Shown here piece by piece: positions 24,715 through 31,992 of a DNA stretch of 52,201 nucleotides (position 1 is its first letter; each line of letters opens with the position of its first letter). This DNA comes from a virus. The translations under genes and the position numbers were made by a program. The notes beneath the pieces are model-generated. The model saw only the letters and a list, made by a program, of their open reading frames with translations. It made no database searches and had not been told where the DNA came from. The stretch covers positions 1 through 52,201 of the IMG/VR virus record IMGVR_UViG_3300045970_000109; one strand, 5' to 3'.

Positions 24715-25894
24715 AGTTTTCAAACCTCATGAGGTCATCATACTTATCAAGAGCTTGGTGATAGGTAAGCTCAGCAATGCCTTCAAAAGGATTGATATCA
24801 CCTAGAACCAAGGTTTTTGCGCCAGCGTGTGGCAGAACATCCAAGATTCTTCGCTTAACAGAGAAGGCCTTCTTGACTGCGTTGAATCTAGTCTCACTAA
24901 AAGCCTCGTCAGGGCTTAGCTCGAAAAAGTTTCGGTAAACATTTTTCAGTTTTCCTATGTTGTCCTCGGTAGTAGAGGCGAAAAACATTGGGAGACAGCG
25001 TTCACCGATATAAACAGCTTCCCCGGCGCTGTAATAGGACAATCCACGCTTCTCGCGGATCTCATCGTACAGAGGAGCTTCAAGACCGCCGTTAATACAG
25101 CCAATCAAGAAACTCATTACCTGAATGTCCTTGACATCAGCTGGCATCTTACCAAGAAGACCTACTAGAGTCTTGCTGTCCTTTGGTACAACTTCCTGAA
25201 GAAGATCGTACTCACCGAACTTGATGTGATCAGGGTTCTTAGTAGCATACATCATGCCATCACTAGTTCCACTAACCATAGCACCTTCTACAAGGTTGCC
25301 ATGCATTGCGGTATTAGGGAAAGCAAAATCAGGCTTAATGAACTCTTCACCAACCTGACAGATGATAGAAGGTAGTGTGAATTCAGCAGCTCTTACCAAG
25401 GATTGTTCGTAAGTGAAAGACTCAATATCACTCTTGATGCCAATAGCGCCAGTATAATTATAATGCTTACGCATAAGGTTGTAGTAAAAACCCGACTCTT
25501 GACTGTTGAACATGTCTCCGTATTCCTGGAGGACGGTGCTCTTCTCAGACTCAAACGCTTCCTTCGTCCACGGTTCCAATCCAGGCTTCGTAATCTTCTC
25601 ATATAGCCTTTCAACAACAGTCTTAAGCTCTTCAGTAAGACCAGAGAAATAGAAAACTACCTGATTGTCAGAGGTGAAAGCGTTGTGGTCGATGCTAAGA
25701 GAAGTAAGTTCTTCGCGCATATCATCGAATGGTTTACACATTAGGTGTTCCATTAGATGACTAGTACCACGAATACCAGGAGTCTCAAAGAAACCACCAG
25801 TCTGTCTATAAGCTAGGCCGAATAGGCCCATCTCAATCTTATTCGGGATGAACACATTCTTCTTGAATGGTACTAGCTTCATTGGTTTCGTCAT
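24695..25894 (-). CDS. M16-family (insulinase-like) metallopeptidase
   Basis: 399 residues. The inverted zinc motif HxxEH is HLMEHLMC near residue 47, and the third ligand region is FESEKSTVLQEYGDM near residue 115. A C-terminal half-domain contains EKRGLSYYSAGEAVY. Both M16 halves seem present, although the protein is a little short. It degrades peptides or processes an unknown protein, and with Hsp20 and the proteasome-like enzyme forms a proteostasis theme. Confidence 0.9.
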   Translation of the reverse strand: MTKPMKLVPFKKNVFIPNKIEMGLFGLAYRQTGGFFETPGIRGTSHLMEHLMCKPFDDMREELTSLSIDHNAFTSDNQVVFYFSGLTEELKTVVERLYEKITKPGLEPWTKEAFESEKSTVLQEYGDMFNSQESGFYYNLMRKHYNYTGAIGIKSDIESFTYEQSLVRAAEFTLPSIICQVGEEFIKPDFAFPNTAMHGNLVEGAMVSGTSDGMMYATKNPDHIKFGEYDLLQEVVPKDSKTLVGLLGKMPADVKDIQVMSFLIGCINGGLEAPLYDEIREKRGLSYYSAGEAVYIGERCLPMFFASTTEDNIGKLKNVYRNFFELSPDEAFSETRFNAVKKAFSVKRRILDVLPHAGAKTLVLGDINPFEGIAELTYHQALDKYDDLMRFENYVEVQF

Positions 25895-26177
25895 TCTTAC
25901 TCTCCTTTAGGGGTGGATGTATCCGCTGGAATACAAAGTGACACGGTTTCGCCGTGTAGGGTGTAATCTCATTACGCTTGAAGAACTCCACAGGGAATTG
26001 TCCAGCGATAATGCGACTCAGAATGACCTTCAGGTCAGACCGATTCTTAGCTAATACATGCCATGTAAAAGGCACGTTCTGTGCAGTCTTGGGTGTAGGG
26101 TGCGCTGGCCCAAGCACTTCAATCAACTTCCCAGCAGGAAGATAGAGCAGATGATACTTCTTTCTCTTACTATTCAT
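25839..26177 (-). CDS. LYLPTGE-family small protein, 112 aa
   Basis: MNSKRKKYH at 26177 has GGAGG ahead. The core YHLLYLPAGKLIEVLG and C-terminal FKRNEITPYTAKPCHFVFQR are the family landmarks (PTGE reads PAGK here). A charged C-terminal extension follows (KESKNDETNEAS). It overlaps M16 by 56 bases. Confidence 0.76.
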   Translation of the reverse strand: MNSKRKKYHLLYLPAGKLIEVLGPAHPTPKTAQNVPFTWHVLAKNRSDLKVILSRIIAGQFPVEFFKRNEITPYTAKPCHFVFQRIHPPLKESKNDETNEASTIQEECVHPE

Positions 26178-26178
26178 A

Positions 26179-26343
26179 CTACCTCCTAGTAGGGTTAGGA
26201 AATGTTCCGAATGGAACTGTTGGTTCCCACATATCACGAAGAAAGTCTTTATGGCACCAACCATAAAAGATAGGGTTGTTATTCCATTCTAACCAAAGCT
26301 CTCTTCTACTAAACTTTAGGTTATCGTAAAACCCAGGTGCCAT
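26179..26343 (-). CDS. Hypothetical protein, 54 aa
   Basis: MAPGFYDNLKFSRRELWLE, with AGGAG ahead. Aromatic-rich (NNPIFYGWCHKDFLRDMW). Its TAG stop is one base before the ATG of 25839-26177, and its last codons contain that gene's ribosome binding site. Confidence 0.68.
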   Translation of the reverse strand: MAPGFYDNLKFSRRELWLEWNNNPIFYGWCHKDFLRDMWEPTVPFGTFPNPTRR

Positions 26344-26351
26344 ACTATCTC

Positions 26352-26585
26352 CTAAGGTATGATCTTGGTAACGATTAGAAGGCGTCCAGGATAGTTAACA
26401 GGTTGTTTACTACCACCTACATATATTCTACCACAGTCAATTTTAGTTACTTCGACGATTTCGATACTGGAGGCTCTACCACTAGTACAAGCCCTAACAA
26501 CATTATCACCAATTTCGAATTCGTTACCTAACAGATCTACAGGATCTGTTGCATTCCACTTAGTTTGTACTACTCTCTGAACCAT
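26352..26585 (-). CDS. SH3-like conserved phage protein, 77 aa
   Basis: DLLGNEFEIGDNVVRACTS followed by VEVTKIDCGRIYVG and YPGRLLIV is an all-beta pattern common in phage proteins of unknown function. AGGAGC precedes the start. It is divergent from the endonuclease at 26659. Confidence 0.75.
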   Translation of the reverse strand: MVQRVVQTKWNATDPVDLLGNEFEIGDNVVRACTSGRASSIEIVEVTKIDCGRIYVGGSKQPVNYPGRLLIVTKIIP

Positions 26586-26648
26586 AATGCTCCTTGTTGG
26601 GTTGTTAATAGCAATTAAAAATGCCCTCGAAAGGGCGAAGGGTAATAG

Positions 26649-26658
26649 AATTAAATAT
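26649..26658 (+). promoter_or_regulatory. AATTAANTAT element abutting endonuclease start
   Basis: AATTAAATAT lies directly before the ATG at 26659. If it is a -10-type element the transcript would start inside the ORF, so either the true start is later or it plays another role. Confidence 0.35.
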
Positions 26659-27360
26659 ATGATTTATGATAATGAAACCCTTCGCCAACTTATAACCAAG
26701 TATAAGAGTAGAGAGCAAGTTCCTCTTATTTGCAGCTCCTGTGAAAGAACGTTTACAAAACAGAAGAATGAGATTCAGTGGGTATTAAAAAGAAAACCGA
26801 CAAGTGTTATAACTTGTTCTCCTGCTTGTGGATCACGGCTAAATAGAGTTGACAGAATTACTAAGTTCTGTGTAAACTGTAGTATTTCTATAGTAAGAAA
26901 AGCTTCTGAAGAGGTTGGTAATTCTTTTTGTTCTTCTAAATGCTCTGCTACTTATAGTAACACACACAAAACAACCGGAACTAGGCGCTCTAAATTAGAG
27001 ACTTGGTTAGAACAACAACTAATCTCACTATACCCTAACTTAGCCTTCCAGTTCAACATGAAGGATACCATTCAATCTGAGTTGGACATCTATATCCCAA
27101 CTCTTAAGTTAGCTTTTGAGCTAAATGGTATCTTTCATTATGAACCTATATATGGTGTTGAGAAACTTGCTTCTATATTAAACAATGATACACGAAAGTT
27201 TCAAGCTTGCTTAGAACATGGTATTGAACTATGTATTATTGATAGCAGCAAGCAAAAGTATTTTACTGAAAAAAGTAGCCAGCAGTTTTTGACTATCATA
27301 GAGACTATAATCAGTCAAAAACTACTGGCGATGCAGAGAGTATCCGATTCGAACGGATGA
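26659..27360 (+). CDS. Vsr-like homing endonuclease with zinc fingers, overlapping tRNA-Ser
   Basis: 233 residues. Two CxxC...CxxxC fingers (CSSC/CSPAC and CVNC/CSSKC) precede a nuclease core SELDIYIPTLKLAFELNG followed by IFHYEPIYG, the same core as the protein at 17819. The last 27 bases run antisense into the 3' half of tRNA-Ser, so the gene inserted at, or evolved to end within, the tRNA. Plus strand, AT-rich. Confidence 0.85.
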   Translation: MIYDNETLRQLITKYKSREQVPLICSSCERTFTKQKNEIQWVLKRKPTSVITCSPACGSRLNRVDRITKFCVNCSISIVRKASEEVGNSFCSSKCSATYSNTHKTTGTRRSKLETWLEQQLISLYPNLAFQFNMKDTIQSELDIYIPTLKLAFELNGIFHYEPIYGVEKLASILNNDTRKFQACLEHGIELCIIDSSKQKYFTEKSSQQFLTIIETIISQKLLAMQRVSDSNG

Positions 27361-27419
27361 ACCTTTTGGGTTAATAGTTTTCTAGACTATCGGATTAAGC
27401 CGGGCTCTCCCAACTCTCT
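27334..27419 (-). tRNA. tRNA-Ser(AGA)
   Basis: Acceptor AGAGAGT/ACTCTCT with discriminator G, a 3-bp D stem as in Ser, anticodon stem ATAGT/ACTAT with loop CTAGAAA, variable arm AACC/GGTT and T arm ATCCG-TTCGAAT-CGGAT. CCA is not encoded. A34 is unusual. Confidence 0.88.
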
Positions 27420-27650
27420 TAGATTTTATGTTCAAGACTCTTGTTAGGTGTTCTGTTCCTAACTTTACTGCTCTGGTAGAATAGATAGATGCTGGTAAGA
27501 GTCTTAATTGTATTGCCAAGACTTCCATAGGCCGAAGCCATCTGTATAAGAGGGTGTTTGCTGAATTGACGAAGTCTTCTTGCGATGAGGTCTTTAAGTG
27601 CTATGAAGCGTAGCCAAATACTAACGGCTGTGTTTAAAAGGTGACCTCAT
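27420..27650. other. 231-bp non-coding spacer with paired repeats
   Basis: AAGACTCTT (27434) pairs with AAGAGTCTT (27497) around a GTTAGG/CCTAAC hairpin (27443-27463), and AAGACTTC/GAAGTCTT form a second stem further on. No gene is seen. It may be an RNA leader of tRNA-Ser or a separate ncRNA. Confidence 0.4.
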
Positions 27651-28241
27651 TTATAACATTTTGATATTACGGTGATTGTTCATACTGAAATAATCATGCA
27701 TCACAGCAACTGCTGTAATACTGTTATTCATATCAGGCTCTCGCCAGTCAGTATGGTAATTCCAGTTATGAGAACCTTTGTAGTAGAACCTTCTAGTAAT
27801 TTCATCGAAGGACCTAGCATACTTATCAGGCTCTGTTTGTAAAAGAACTAAGGTTCCATTTGTCCAAGGTGCAAAGGGGTGTTCCTTTAAGAACTGTGCA
27901 GCTGCGTGTGCTGATTGGACAGCTTTCTGTGACTCTGATAGTTCGTGGTCACAAATGATATACAGCTTCTTCGCTCCTGGATTGTCAAAGTAGGTCTTCC
28001 ATGAATCAATGCGCTCCCTAAGTTGAGCATTCTTATCAGTCGATATTCTGCACTGAAGTTTGTTTGGATTCTTGGAAGGTGTTTCAATAGGACCCTTGTG
28101 CGTTCTATGCATACCTCTTAGCTCACTCATTGCAATGTGCAATGCTCTGTAACGAAGTGTATCATGTCCTGCAAGGGTCTTTAAAAGAAGCTTAGCTTTG
28201 TTCCAAGCTTCCTTTTGTTCGGGTGTAAAAGTAGTCGCCAT
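27651..28241 (-). CDS. Peptidyl-tRNA hydrolase 2-like protein
   Basis: 196 residues from MATTFTPEQKEAW at 28241, chosen for the GGAG six bases ahead. The C-terminal half KKLYIICDHELSESQKAVQS followed by AHAAAQFLKEHPF matches the strand and Q-x-x-HA signature of Pth2. Pth2 frees tRNA from peptidyl-tRNA. The match is by eye only, and a general Pth2-fold protein of other function is possible. Confidence 0.6.
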   Translation of the reverse strand: MATTFTPEQKEAWNKAKLLLKTLAGHDTLRYRALHIAMSELRGMHRTHKGPIETPSKNPNKLQCRISTDKNAQLRERIDSWKTYFDNPGAKKLYIICDHELSESQKAVQSAHAAAQFLKEHPFAPWTNGTLVLLQTEPDKYARSFDEITRRFYYKGSHNWNYHTDWREPDMNNSITAVAVMHDYFSMNNHRNIKML

Positions 28242-28354
28242 GTTATTCTCCATGAAATAGGCAGTTATTAATCAAGTCAATAACGGCTATTATCATGGTG
28301 GTCTAGTTGATACCTAGAGCTTCTTCATAGGATACTCTCCTTATACATAATTGT

Positions 28355-28361
28355 TATATCG
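28355..28361 (-). promoter_or_regulatory. CGATAYA motif upstream of Pth2-like gene
   Basis: The minus strand reads CACGATATAACAATTATG. It is one of nine CGATAYA-like sites in intergenic DNA of this strand, placed just after the CTA tRNA and ahead of 27651-28241. Confidence 0.35.
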
Positions 28362-28365
28362 TGAG

Positions 28366-28441
28366 TGGTGGCTCTGGCGGTAGTCGAAACCGCGATAAAA
28401 GGTTTAGAGTCTCCTGCTTTGGGCCGCTAAGCTACAGAGCC
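28366..28441 (-). tRNA. Amber-suppressor-type tRNA (CTA anticodon)
   Basis: Acceptor GGCTCTG/CAGAGCC, D stem GCTT/AAGC, T arm GCGGT-TTCGACT-ACCGC and encoded CCA are regular. The anticodon loop reads CTCTAAA with U33 and A37, giving CTA, which reads UAG. The anticodon stem GGAGA/CCTTT is weak (two G-U pairs and an A-C mismatch), so the tRNA may be degenerate or have special decoding. Confidence 0.7.
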
Positions 28442-28632
28442 AATATTCAAGACACAGTTTTGCTTTTTCCAATAAAAAGTTTTTTGAGTTGCTGGATGTG
28501 TCTTACATTTTTTCAAGACGCCTCTTTTTTCTATTAACAGTAGAATGAGGTTGGTTGCTGATGGCATCTTCTTGATATATTCTAGATCCATTCTCTACAT
28601 GGGCGAGGAATATGCTGTGAGGATCTGGTCGT

Positions 28633-28764
28633 TCAGTTGATAGTGATTACTTCATCATCGTCATCTTCAATTTCTTTGATGTGAGCTTCTTGCTCTTCGA
28701 TGACTTTCTTGCTGTTGTCGTTCCACTGTTCTTGATCAGTGGGCTTGGTTTCATTTGATTCCAT
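28633..28764 (-). CDS. Acidic microprotein, 43 aa
   Basis: MESNETKPTDQEQWNDNSKK, then EEQEAHIKEIEDDDDEVITI. GGAGG sits seven bases ahead. It is too short for any family call; the acidic tail could be a DNA-mimic or a disordered protein. Confidence 0.65.
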   Translation of the reverse strand: MESNETKPTDQEQWNDNSKKVIEEQEAHIKEIEDDDDEVITIN

Positions 28765-28788
28765 ATTGCCTCCGTGGGTTGTAAGATT

Positions 28789-28866
28789 TGGCTCCCGCTG
28801 TAAGATTCGAACTTACGATAGGCACATTAACAGTGTGCTGCTTTAACCGGGCTAAGCTAAGCGGGA
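28789..28866 (-). tRNA. tRNA-Asn(GTT)
   Basis: Acceptor TCCCGCT/AGCGGGA, D stem GCTT/AAGC, anticodon stem GCACA/TGTGC with loop CTGTTAA, T arm GTAAG-TTCGAAT-CTTAC, discriminator G, encoded CCA. Confidence 0.94.
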
Positions 28867-28872
28867 ATAAAC

Positions 28873-29271
28873 TTACTGCTGGTCCCAGTTGGCTGGGAGT
28901 CCATTGGTATAAACTTCACAATCCTCGACCTTATCGGTCTGGAAGTACTTCATACCACGAAGAATGAACTCGGGCAGGAAGGCTTTGAAGATACCAGGGA
29001 AGGGAGTATTGGTACCAGCCATAAGACGGCCAAAGGCAATCTCACGGGCCAGCTGGGCATTGAACGCGTCATGGCTAGCACACTTGCTCCAGCCAATACG
29101 AATCACTCCAGTCTCATCCTTACCAGCCACGACATAGCCAATCTTACGGCGATGAGTCTCAGGCTGACCATTCTTCTTGTACTTCGGCTTGTTATAGACC
29201 CACTGGCAGATGGTATCGCCAGGGCAAAACAGGTTGGAACTAGTAGTGACGGAATCGGTGTTCTGGTTCAT
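28873..29271 (-). CDS. Hypothetical protein, 132 aa
   Basis: Not recognised. MNQNTDSVTTSSNLFCPGD, with GGAGG ahead. A central basic segment (KPKYKKNGQPETHRRK) precedes GYVVAGKDETGVIRIGWSK, a beta-rich, SH3-like pattern. Confidence 0.75.
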   Translation of the reverse strand: MNQNTDSVTTSSNLFCPGDTICQWVYNKPKYKKNGQPETHRRKIGYVVAGKDETGVIRIGWSKCASHDAFNAQLAREIAFGRLMAGTNTPFPGIFKAFLPEFILRGMKYFQTDKVEDCEVYTNGLPANWDQQ

Positions 29272-29313
29272 GATGAACCTCCTAAGTAGAATTAGGGTTA
29301 AAGGAAGGTTGTA

Positions 29314-29799
29314 TTACAGAGTAACGTTGTACTTCGTAGGGTTCTTAGCAAGCTTGCGTCGAACACTCTTGTTATTGAGGTTCGGATTGCTAACAACTTT
29401 CTTCTCGTTGCGTGTCCACATACCCTGATGAGGATGAGCCTGGACAGTGAATGTTACATCACTATACTTGAACTCCTTACCAGGAACGTGATTAGCCTTA
29501 GATGCTAGGTAGTTAGCCATAACATCTTCAAGCTTCTTAGCCTGAGCCTTATGCTCGTAGTCTTCAGGAGACATAGCAGGGAGATCAACTCCATCTGCTT
29601 CAAGAGCATCAAAAGTCTCAGCAACCTGACTGAGTTCAGAACTCATTTCTGTATTGATCTTGTGGGCTTCGATTTCATCGTCAATGATATGAGCAGTAAT
29701 CTCATCATTGACAATATGGGCCTCATGCTCGGCAGTCATTACTTCTGCAAGCTGTTCTGCTTCTTCGATAGTGATGTTGCTGTTGATCTTGGTATCCAT
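29314..29799 (-). CDS. Hypothetical protein with acidic N-terminal repeats, 161 aa
   Basis: Residues 25-60 hold three similar units (EAHIVNDEI, TAHIIDDEI, EAHKINTEM). The C-terminus is basic (NNKSVRRKLAKNPTKY). GGAGG precedes the start. The function is unknown. Confidence 0.75.
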   Translation of the reverse strand: MDTKINSNITIEEAEQLAEVMTAEHEAHIVNDEITAHIIDDEIEAHKINTEMSSELSQVAETFDALEADGVDLPAMSPEDYEHKAQAKKLEDVMANYLASKANHVPGKEFKYSDVTFTVQAHPHQGMWTRNEKKVVSNPNLNNKSVRRKLAKNPTKYNVTL

Positions 29800-29825
29800 G
29801 ATACCTCCAGAAAGGTTGTGGTGGT

Positions 29826-29903
29826 TGGTAGCGGGTGAGGGAGTTGAACCCTCGAATCTTCAGTTTATGAGACTGACGCACTCCCGGCTGTGCCATACCC
29901 GCG
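29826..29903 (-). tRNA. tRNA-Met(CAT), initiator-like
   Basis: The anticodon loop is CTCATAA. Position 1 (C) does not pair with 72 (T), and the 5' end CGCGGG and D loop AGCCGGGAG resemble initiator tRNA. The anticodon stem TCAGT/ACTGA lacks the three G-C pairs of a true initiator. CCA is encoded. Confidence 0.85.
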
Positions 29904-29913
29904 CTAGATTAAT

Positions 29914-29920
29914 TATATCG
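29914..29920 (-). promoter_or_regulatory. CGATAYA motif upstream of tRNA-fMet-like
   Basis: The minus strand reads TTCCGATATAATTAATCTAG, ending at the tRNA 5' end. It closely matches the copy at 21850-21856. Candidate phage promoter. Confidence 0.4.
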
Positions 29921-29927
29921 GAAGAAG

Positions 29928-30335
29928 TTACTGACTATCCAGTGTTACTGGAAATTCAGGAAGTTTTCTTTCAATAGGTGGTTCCCAAGCTACTTTAACC
30001 TGTTCAACATTAGCAGGTTTGATGGCTTGATTGCGACTCTCAATATTAAACCAAGTGCCGCGATTGTAGAAGAACTGCTTGTAATCACCGTTCTTGTACT
30101 TAAGATAGATGTCCAAGACCTCAGTCTTACGACTGACACTATACTTGTATGCGACAAGATCACCAAAAAGCACAGGCTCTCTACTAGTGCCTGGGTAGAA
30201 GGTAAGAATCAACTCGTAGAGTTGAGGCTCTGTGGGAACTACCTCCTTGGCAGCAGCCTCACAAGAATGACAATCCCCACAAGTACAAGGACCCTGTGGC
30301 TGGGGTTTAAAGAAATTTTTGAGACCTTCGAACAT
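29928..30335 (-). CDS. Hypothetical protein, 135 aa, Cys-rich N-terminus
   Basis: MFEGLKNFFKPQPQ at 30335 has AGGAG ahead. CTCGDCHSC at residues 18-26 is a CxCxxCxxC cluster, a likely metal site, followed by an alpha/beta domain (LFGDLVAYKYSVSRKTEV). No family recognised. Confidence 0.72.
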   Translation of the reverse strand: MFEGLKNFFKPQPQGPCTCGDCHSCEAAAKEVVPTEPQLYELILTFYPGTSREPVLFGDLVAYKYSVSRKTEVLDIYLKYKNGDYKQFFYNRGTWFNIESRNQAIKPANVEQVKVAWEPPIERKLPEFPVTLDSQ

Positions 30336-30343
30336 TCTTGCTC

Positions 30344-30607
30344 CTATTCGTTGATGTAAACACTCATGAAGCCTTCGCTCCAACAGAGGTTAGTTGTGTA
30401 CTTACCATCCGCATCATCTGCGTTCTTGGCTTTCGGGTAAGGATTAGAGGAGAGAGGAAGGCGTTTTTTACGGGCCTCTGTGCCCTCCTGATAGGCCTTT
30501 AAGAGATTCTCTTCCGTATCGGCAAAGAACATGCCTCGGGTGGCTTCCGATTCATTCTCAAGCGTCTTTAGAAGAAGCTGGAACATCGGTTGTTGAGTTT
30601 GTGACAT
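30344..30607 (-). CDS. RMF/CrpP-like small protein, 87 aa
   Basis: AYQEGTEARKKRLPLSSNPYP and NLCWSEGFMSVY follow the A-x-x-x-G-x-x-A ... NPY ... W-x-x-G pattern of ribosome modulation factor and CrpP-like proteins. The gene sits two bases from a paralog. It may bind ribosomes; this is not shown. Confidence 0.7.
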   Translation of the reverse strand: MSQTQQPMFQLLLKTLENESEATRGMFFADTEENLLKAYQEGTEARKKRLPLSSNPYPKAKNADDADGKYTTNLCWSEGFMSVYINE

Positions 30608-30609
30608 TA

Positions 30610-30849
30610 TTAATACCTCGATCCTGAGAGGTAACCTTCTAACCAGCAGTCATAACGACTCCAGATAGCGTTACCACCTTCTGTGTTGTAGGGATTCTCA
30701 TTGGGACCAGCACCACTGAACCACGCTGTTCTGCCTTCTTCGAAGGCTTCAGAGTAATTATCCGCAATAAGCTTCTTAGTAGGCGTATAAAGATACGGAT
30801 TGCTGTAAAACTTAACTACCTGACTTTCTAGTACCTTGGACGAATCCAT
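30610..30849 (-). CDS. RMF/CrpP-like small protein, 79 aa
   Basis: AFEEGRTAWFSGAGPNENPYN followed by YDCWLEGYLSGSR gives the same A-x-x-x-G-x-x-A ... NPY ... W-x-x-G layout as 30344. The two probably arose by duplication. Confidence 0.7.
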   Translation of the reverse strand: MDSSKVLESQVVKFYSNPYLYTPTKKLIADNYSEAFEEGRTAWFSGAGPNENPYNTEGGNAIWSRYDCWLEGYLSGSRY

Positions 30850-30950
30850 GTTTTCTCCAGTGTAAGAATCGTCAAAATGACGAAATTAACGCTTCGGTTG
30901 GTGTCTCGAAAATACGACTATGTATATGAGCCCGTGTGACAGGAGGGTTA

Positions 30951-31202
30951 CTATATATTACTAGATATAGATAATATATAGACCTGACTTCTAGGATCAT
31001 CCTGCTCTTCTAATCCCTCAACTGCCTCATACAAGCAAAGGCCTTTGAGTAATTGAAGTTCAGTCATACCAAGCACCGTTGCTTTAGGATGATCTTGACC
31101 TAGTTTGGTATCCCTCAAGTATTCTTCTACATACTCGACGCTTAGGTCATATTCTCTTGCAAAGTCAGCGTGAGTCTTGTAGAATAGGGTTTGGAGAATC
31201 AT
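30951..31202 (-). CDS. Hypothetical protein, 83 aa
   Basis: MILQTLFYKTHADFAREYDL is followed by a helix-turn-helix-like stretch (LSVEYVEEYLRDTKLG). ATGA overlap with the membrane protein upstream. It may be a small DNA-binding protein. Confidence 0.65.
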   Translation of the reverse strand: MILQTLFYKTHADFAREYDLSVEYVEEYLRDTKLGQDHPKATVLGMTELQLLKGLCLYEAVEGLEEQDDPRSQVYILSISSNI

Positions 31203-31369
31203 CTGAATATACCTCTAAGAAGTACTAATGCGAGGTTGGCAAGAAACAAACTGCCAGCCAATGGTATGTAATCAGGTCTAGTATGATTGAACAGTCTAAA
31301 GAACAACCACTGACCTAACCCAACTAATGCGGACATCAAAATGAGTCCTAAGAATACTCCTGCAGACAT
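31199..31369 (-). CDS. Two-span membrane protein, 56 aa
   Basis: Two hydrophobic stretches (GVFLGLILMSALVGLG and LFLANLALVLLRG) flank a polar turn. GGAGG lies four bases ahead of the ATG. It overlaps the next gene by ATGA and the proteasome-like gene by 22 bases. Confidence 0.7.
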   Translation of the reverse strand: MSAGVFLGLILMSALVGLGQWLFFRLFNHTRPDYIPLAGSLFLANLALVLLRGIFR

Positions 31370-31959
31370 AAATCCTCCGTATTTATGATTTGGTAAGGAC
31401 CTCTTACACCAGCATTGTATTTAGCAGCCGTTCTAAACGCTGTTATCAAGTGCTGGTCTGGGAGCATCGTTTCGTTGAGGTTAGTGGTAGCTTCAAGAGA
31501 ACCTATCGCATACTCGCCTCCTCCACCTATTGCCAAGAATGGCATGTCTATCTCTGCTACATCGAAATCTTCGCCCACCTGAAACATCTTGTCTCGGATG
31601 CTAATAAGGAAGGAAGCCGGTGATAATGATGGCTCAGCCTCAGTGTTCTTTCTTTCAGGATCTTCTACTAGCATACCTTCTGTGTGCAGGACTTTAAAAA
31701 GTTTCCCGCAGAATACGGTGGAGATATATTCTAGTAGTTGATCATTCCTCAACTTCTTCGTTGTAGGAAGCTTCAATTTGAATTGAATTATCTGAAAGAT
31801 GCGGCAACCCACTGTGGTCATGCCGATTATCATTTCTTCTTTCACTATTAGTTTGCTAGAGGCTCGTTTAATCATTTGATATGAGCCAGTATCCAGGAAG
31901 ATACTGTCACACCCCATGTAAATCTTGCCATCTGCTTTCAATGCAGCAATTACAGTCAT
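31348..31959 (-). CDS. Proteasome/HslV-like Ntn-hydrolase
   Basis: 203 residues. MTVIAALKADGKIYMGCDS gives an N-terminal Thr after Met removal and the G-x-D of proteasomal subunits. IIGMTTVGCRI and the later FLAIGGGGEYAIGSLEA match the HslV/proteasome strands. These enzymes degrade unfolded proteins in a gated ring with an ATPase partner; none is adjacent here. It may also be a stand-alone peptidase. A CGATATATA motif lies just upstream. Confidence 0.82.
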   Translation of the reverse strand: MTVIAALKADGKIYMGCDSIFLDTGSYQMIKRASSKLIVKEEMIIGMTTVGCRIFQIIQFKLKLPTTKKLRNDQLLEYISTVFCGKLFKVLHTEGMLVEDPERKNTEAEPSLSPASFLISIRDKMFQVGEDFDVAEIDMPFLAIGGGGEYAIGSLEATTNLNETMLPDQHLITAFRTAAKYNAGVRGPYQIINTEDLCLQEYS

Positions 31960-31984
31960 ATTACCCTCAAGTAGTCCACAAGTA

Positions 31985-31991
31985 TATATCG
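31985..31991 (-). promoter_or_regulatory. CGATAYA motif upstream of proteasome-like gene
   Basis: The minus strand reads GTCGATATATACTTG, 25-30 bases ahead of the ATG at 31959. It matches the sites found before tRNAs. Confidence 0.4.
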
Positions 31992-31992
31992 A

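Noticed and set aside
28427-28591. 54-codon minus-strand frame ahead of the CTA tRNA
   Set aside because: It runs into the tRNA, stops at a TAG inside it, and has a poor ribosome site; it could be chance. Not listed as a gene.
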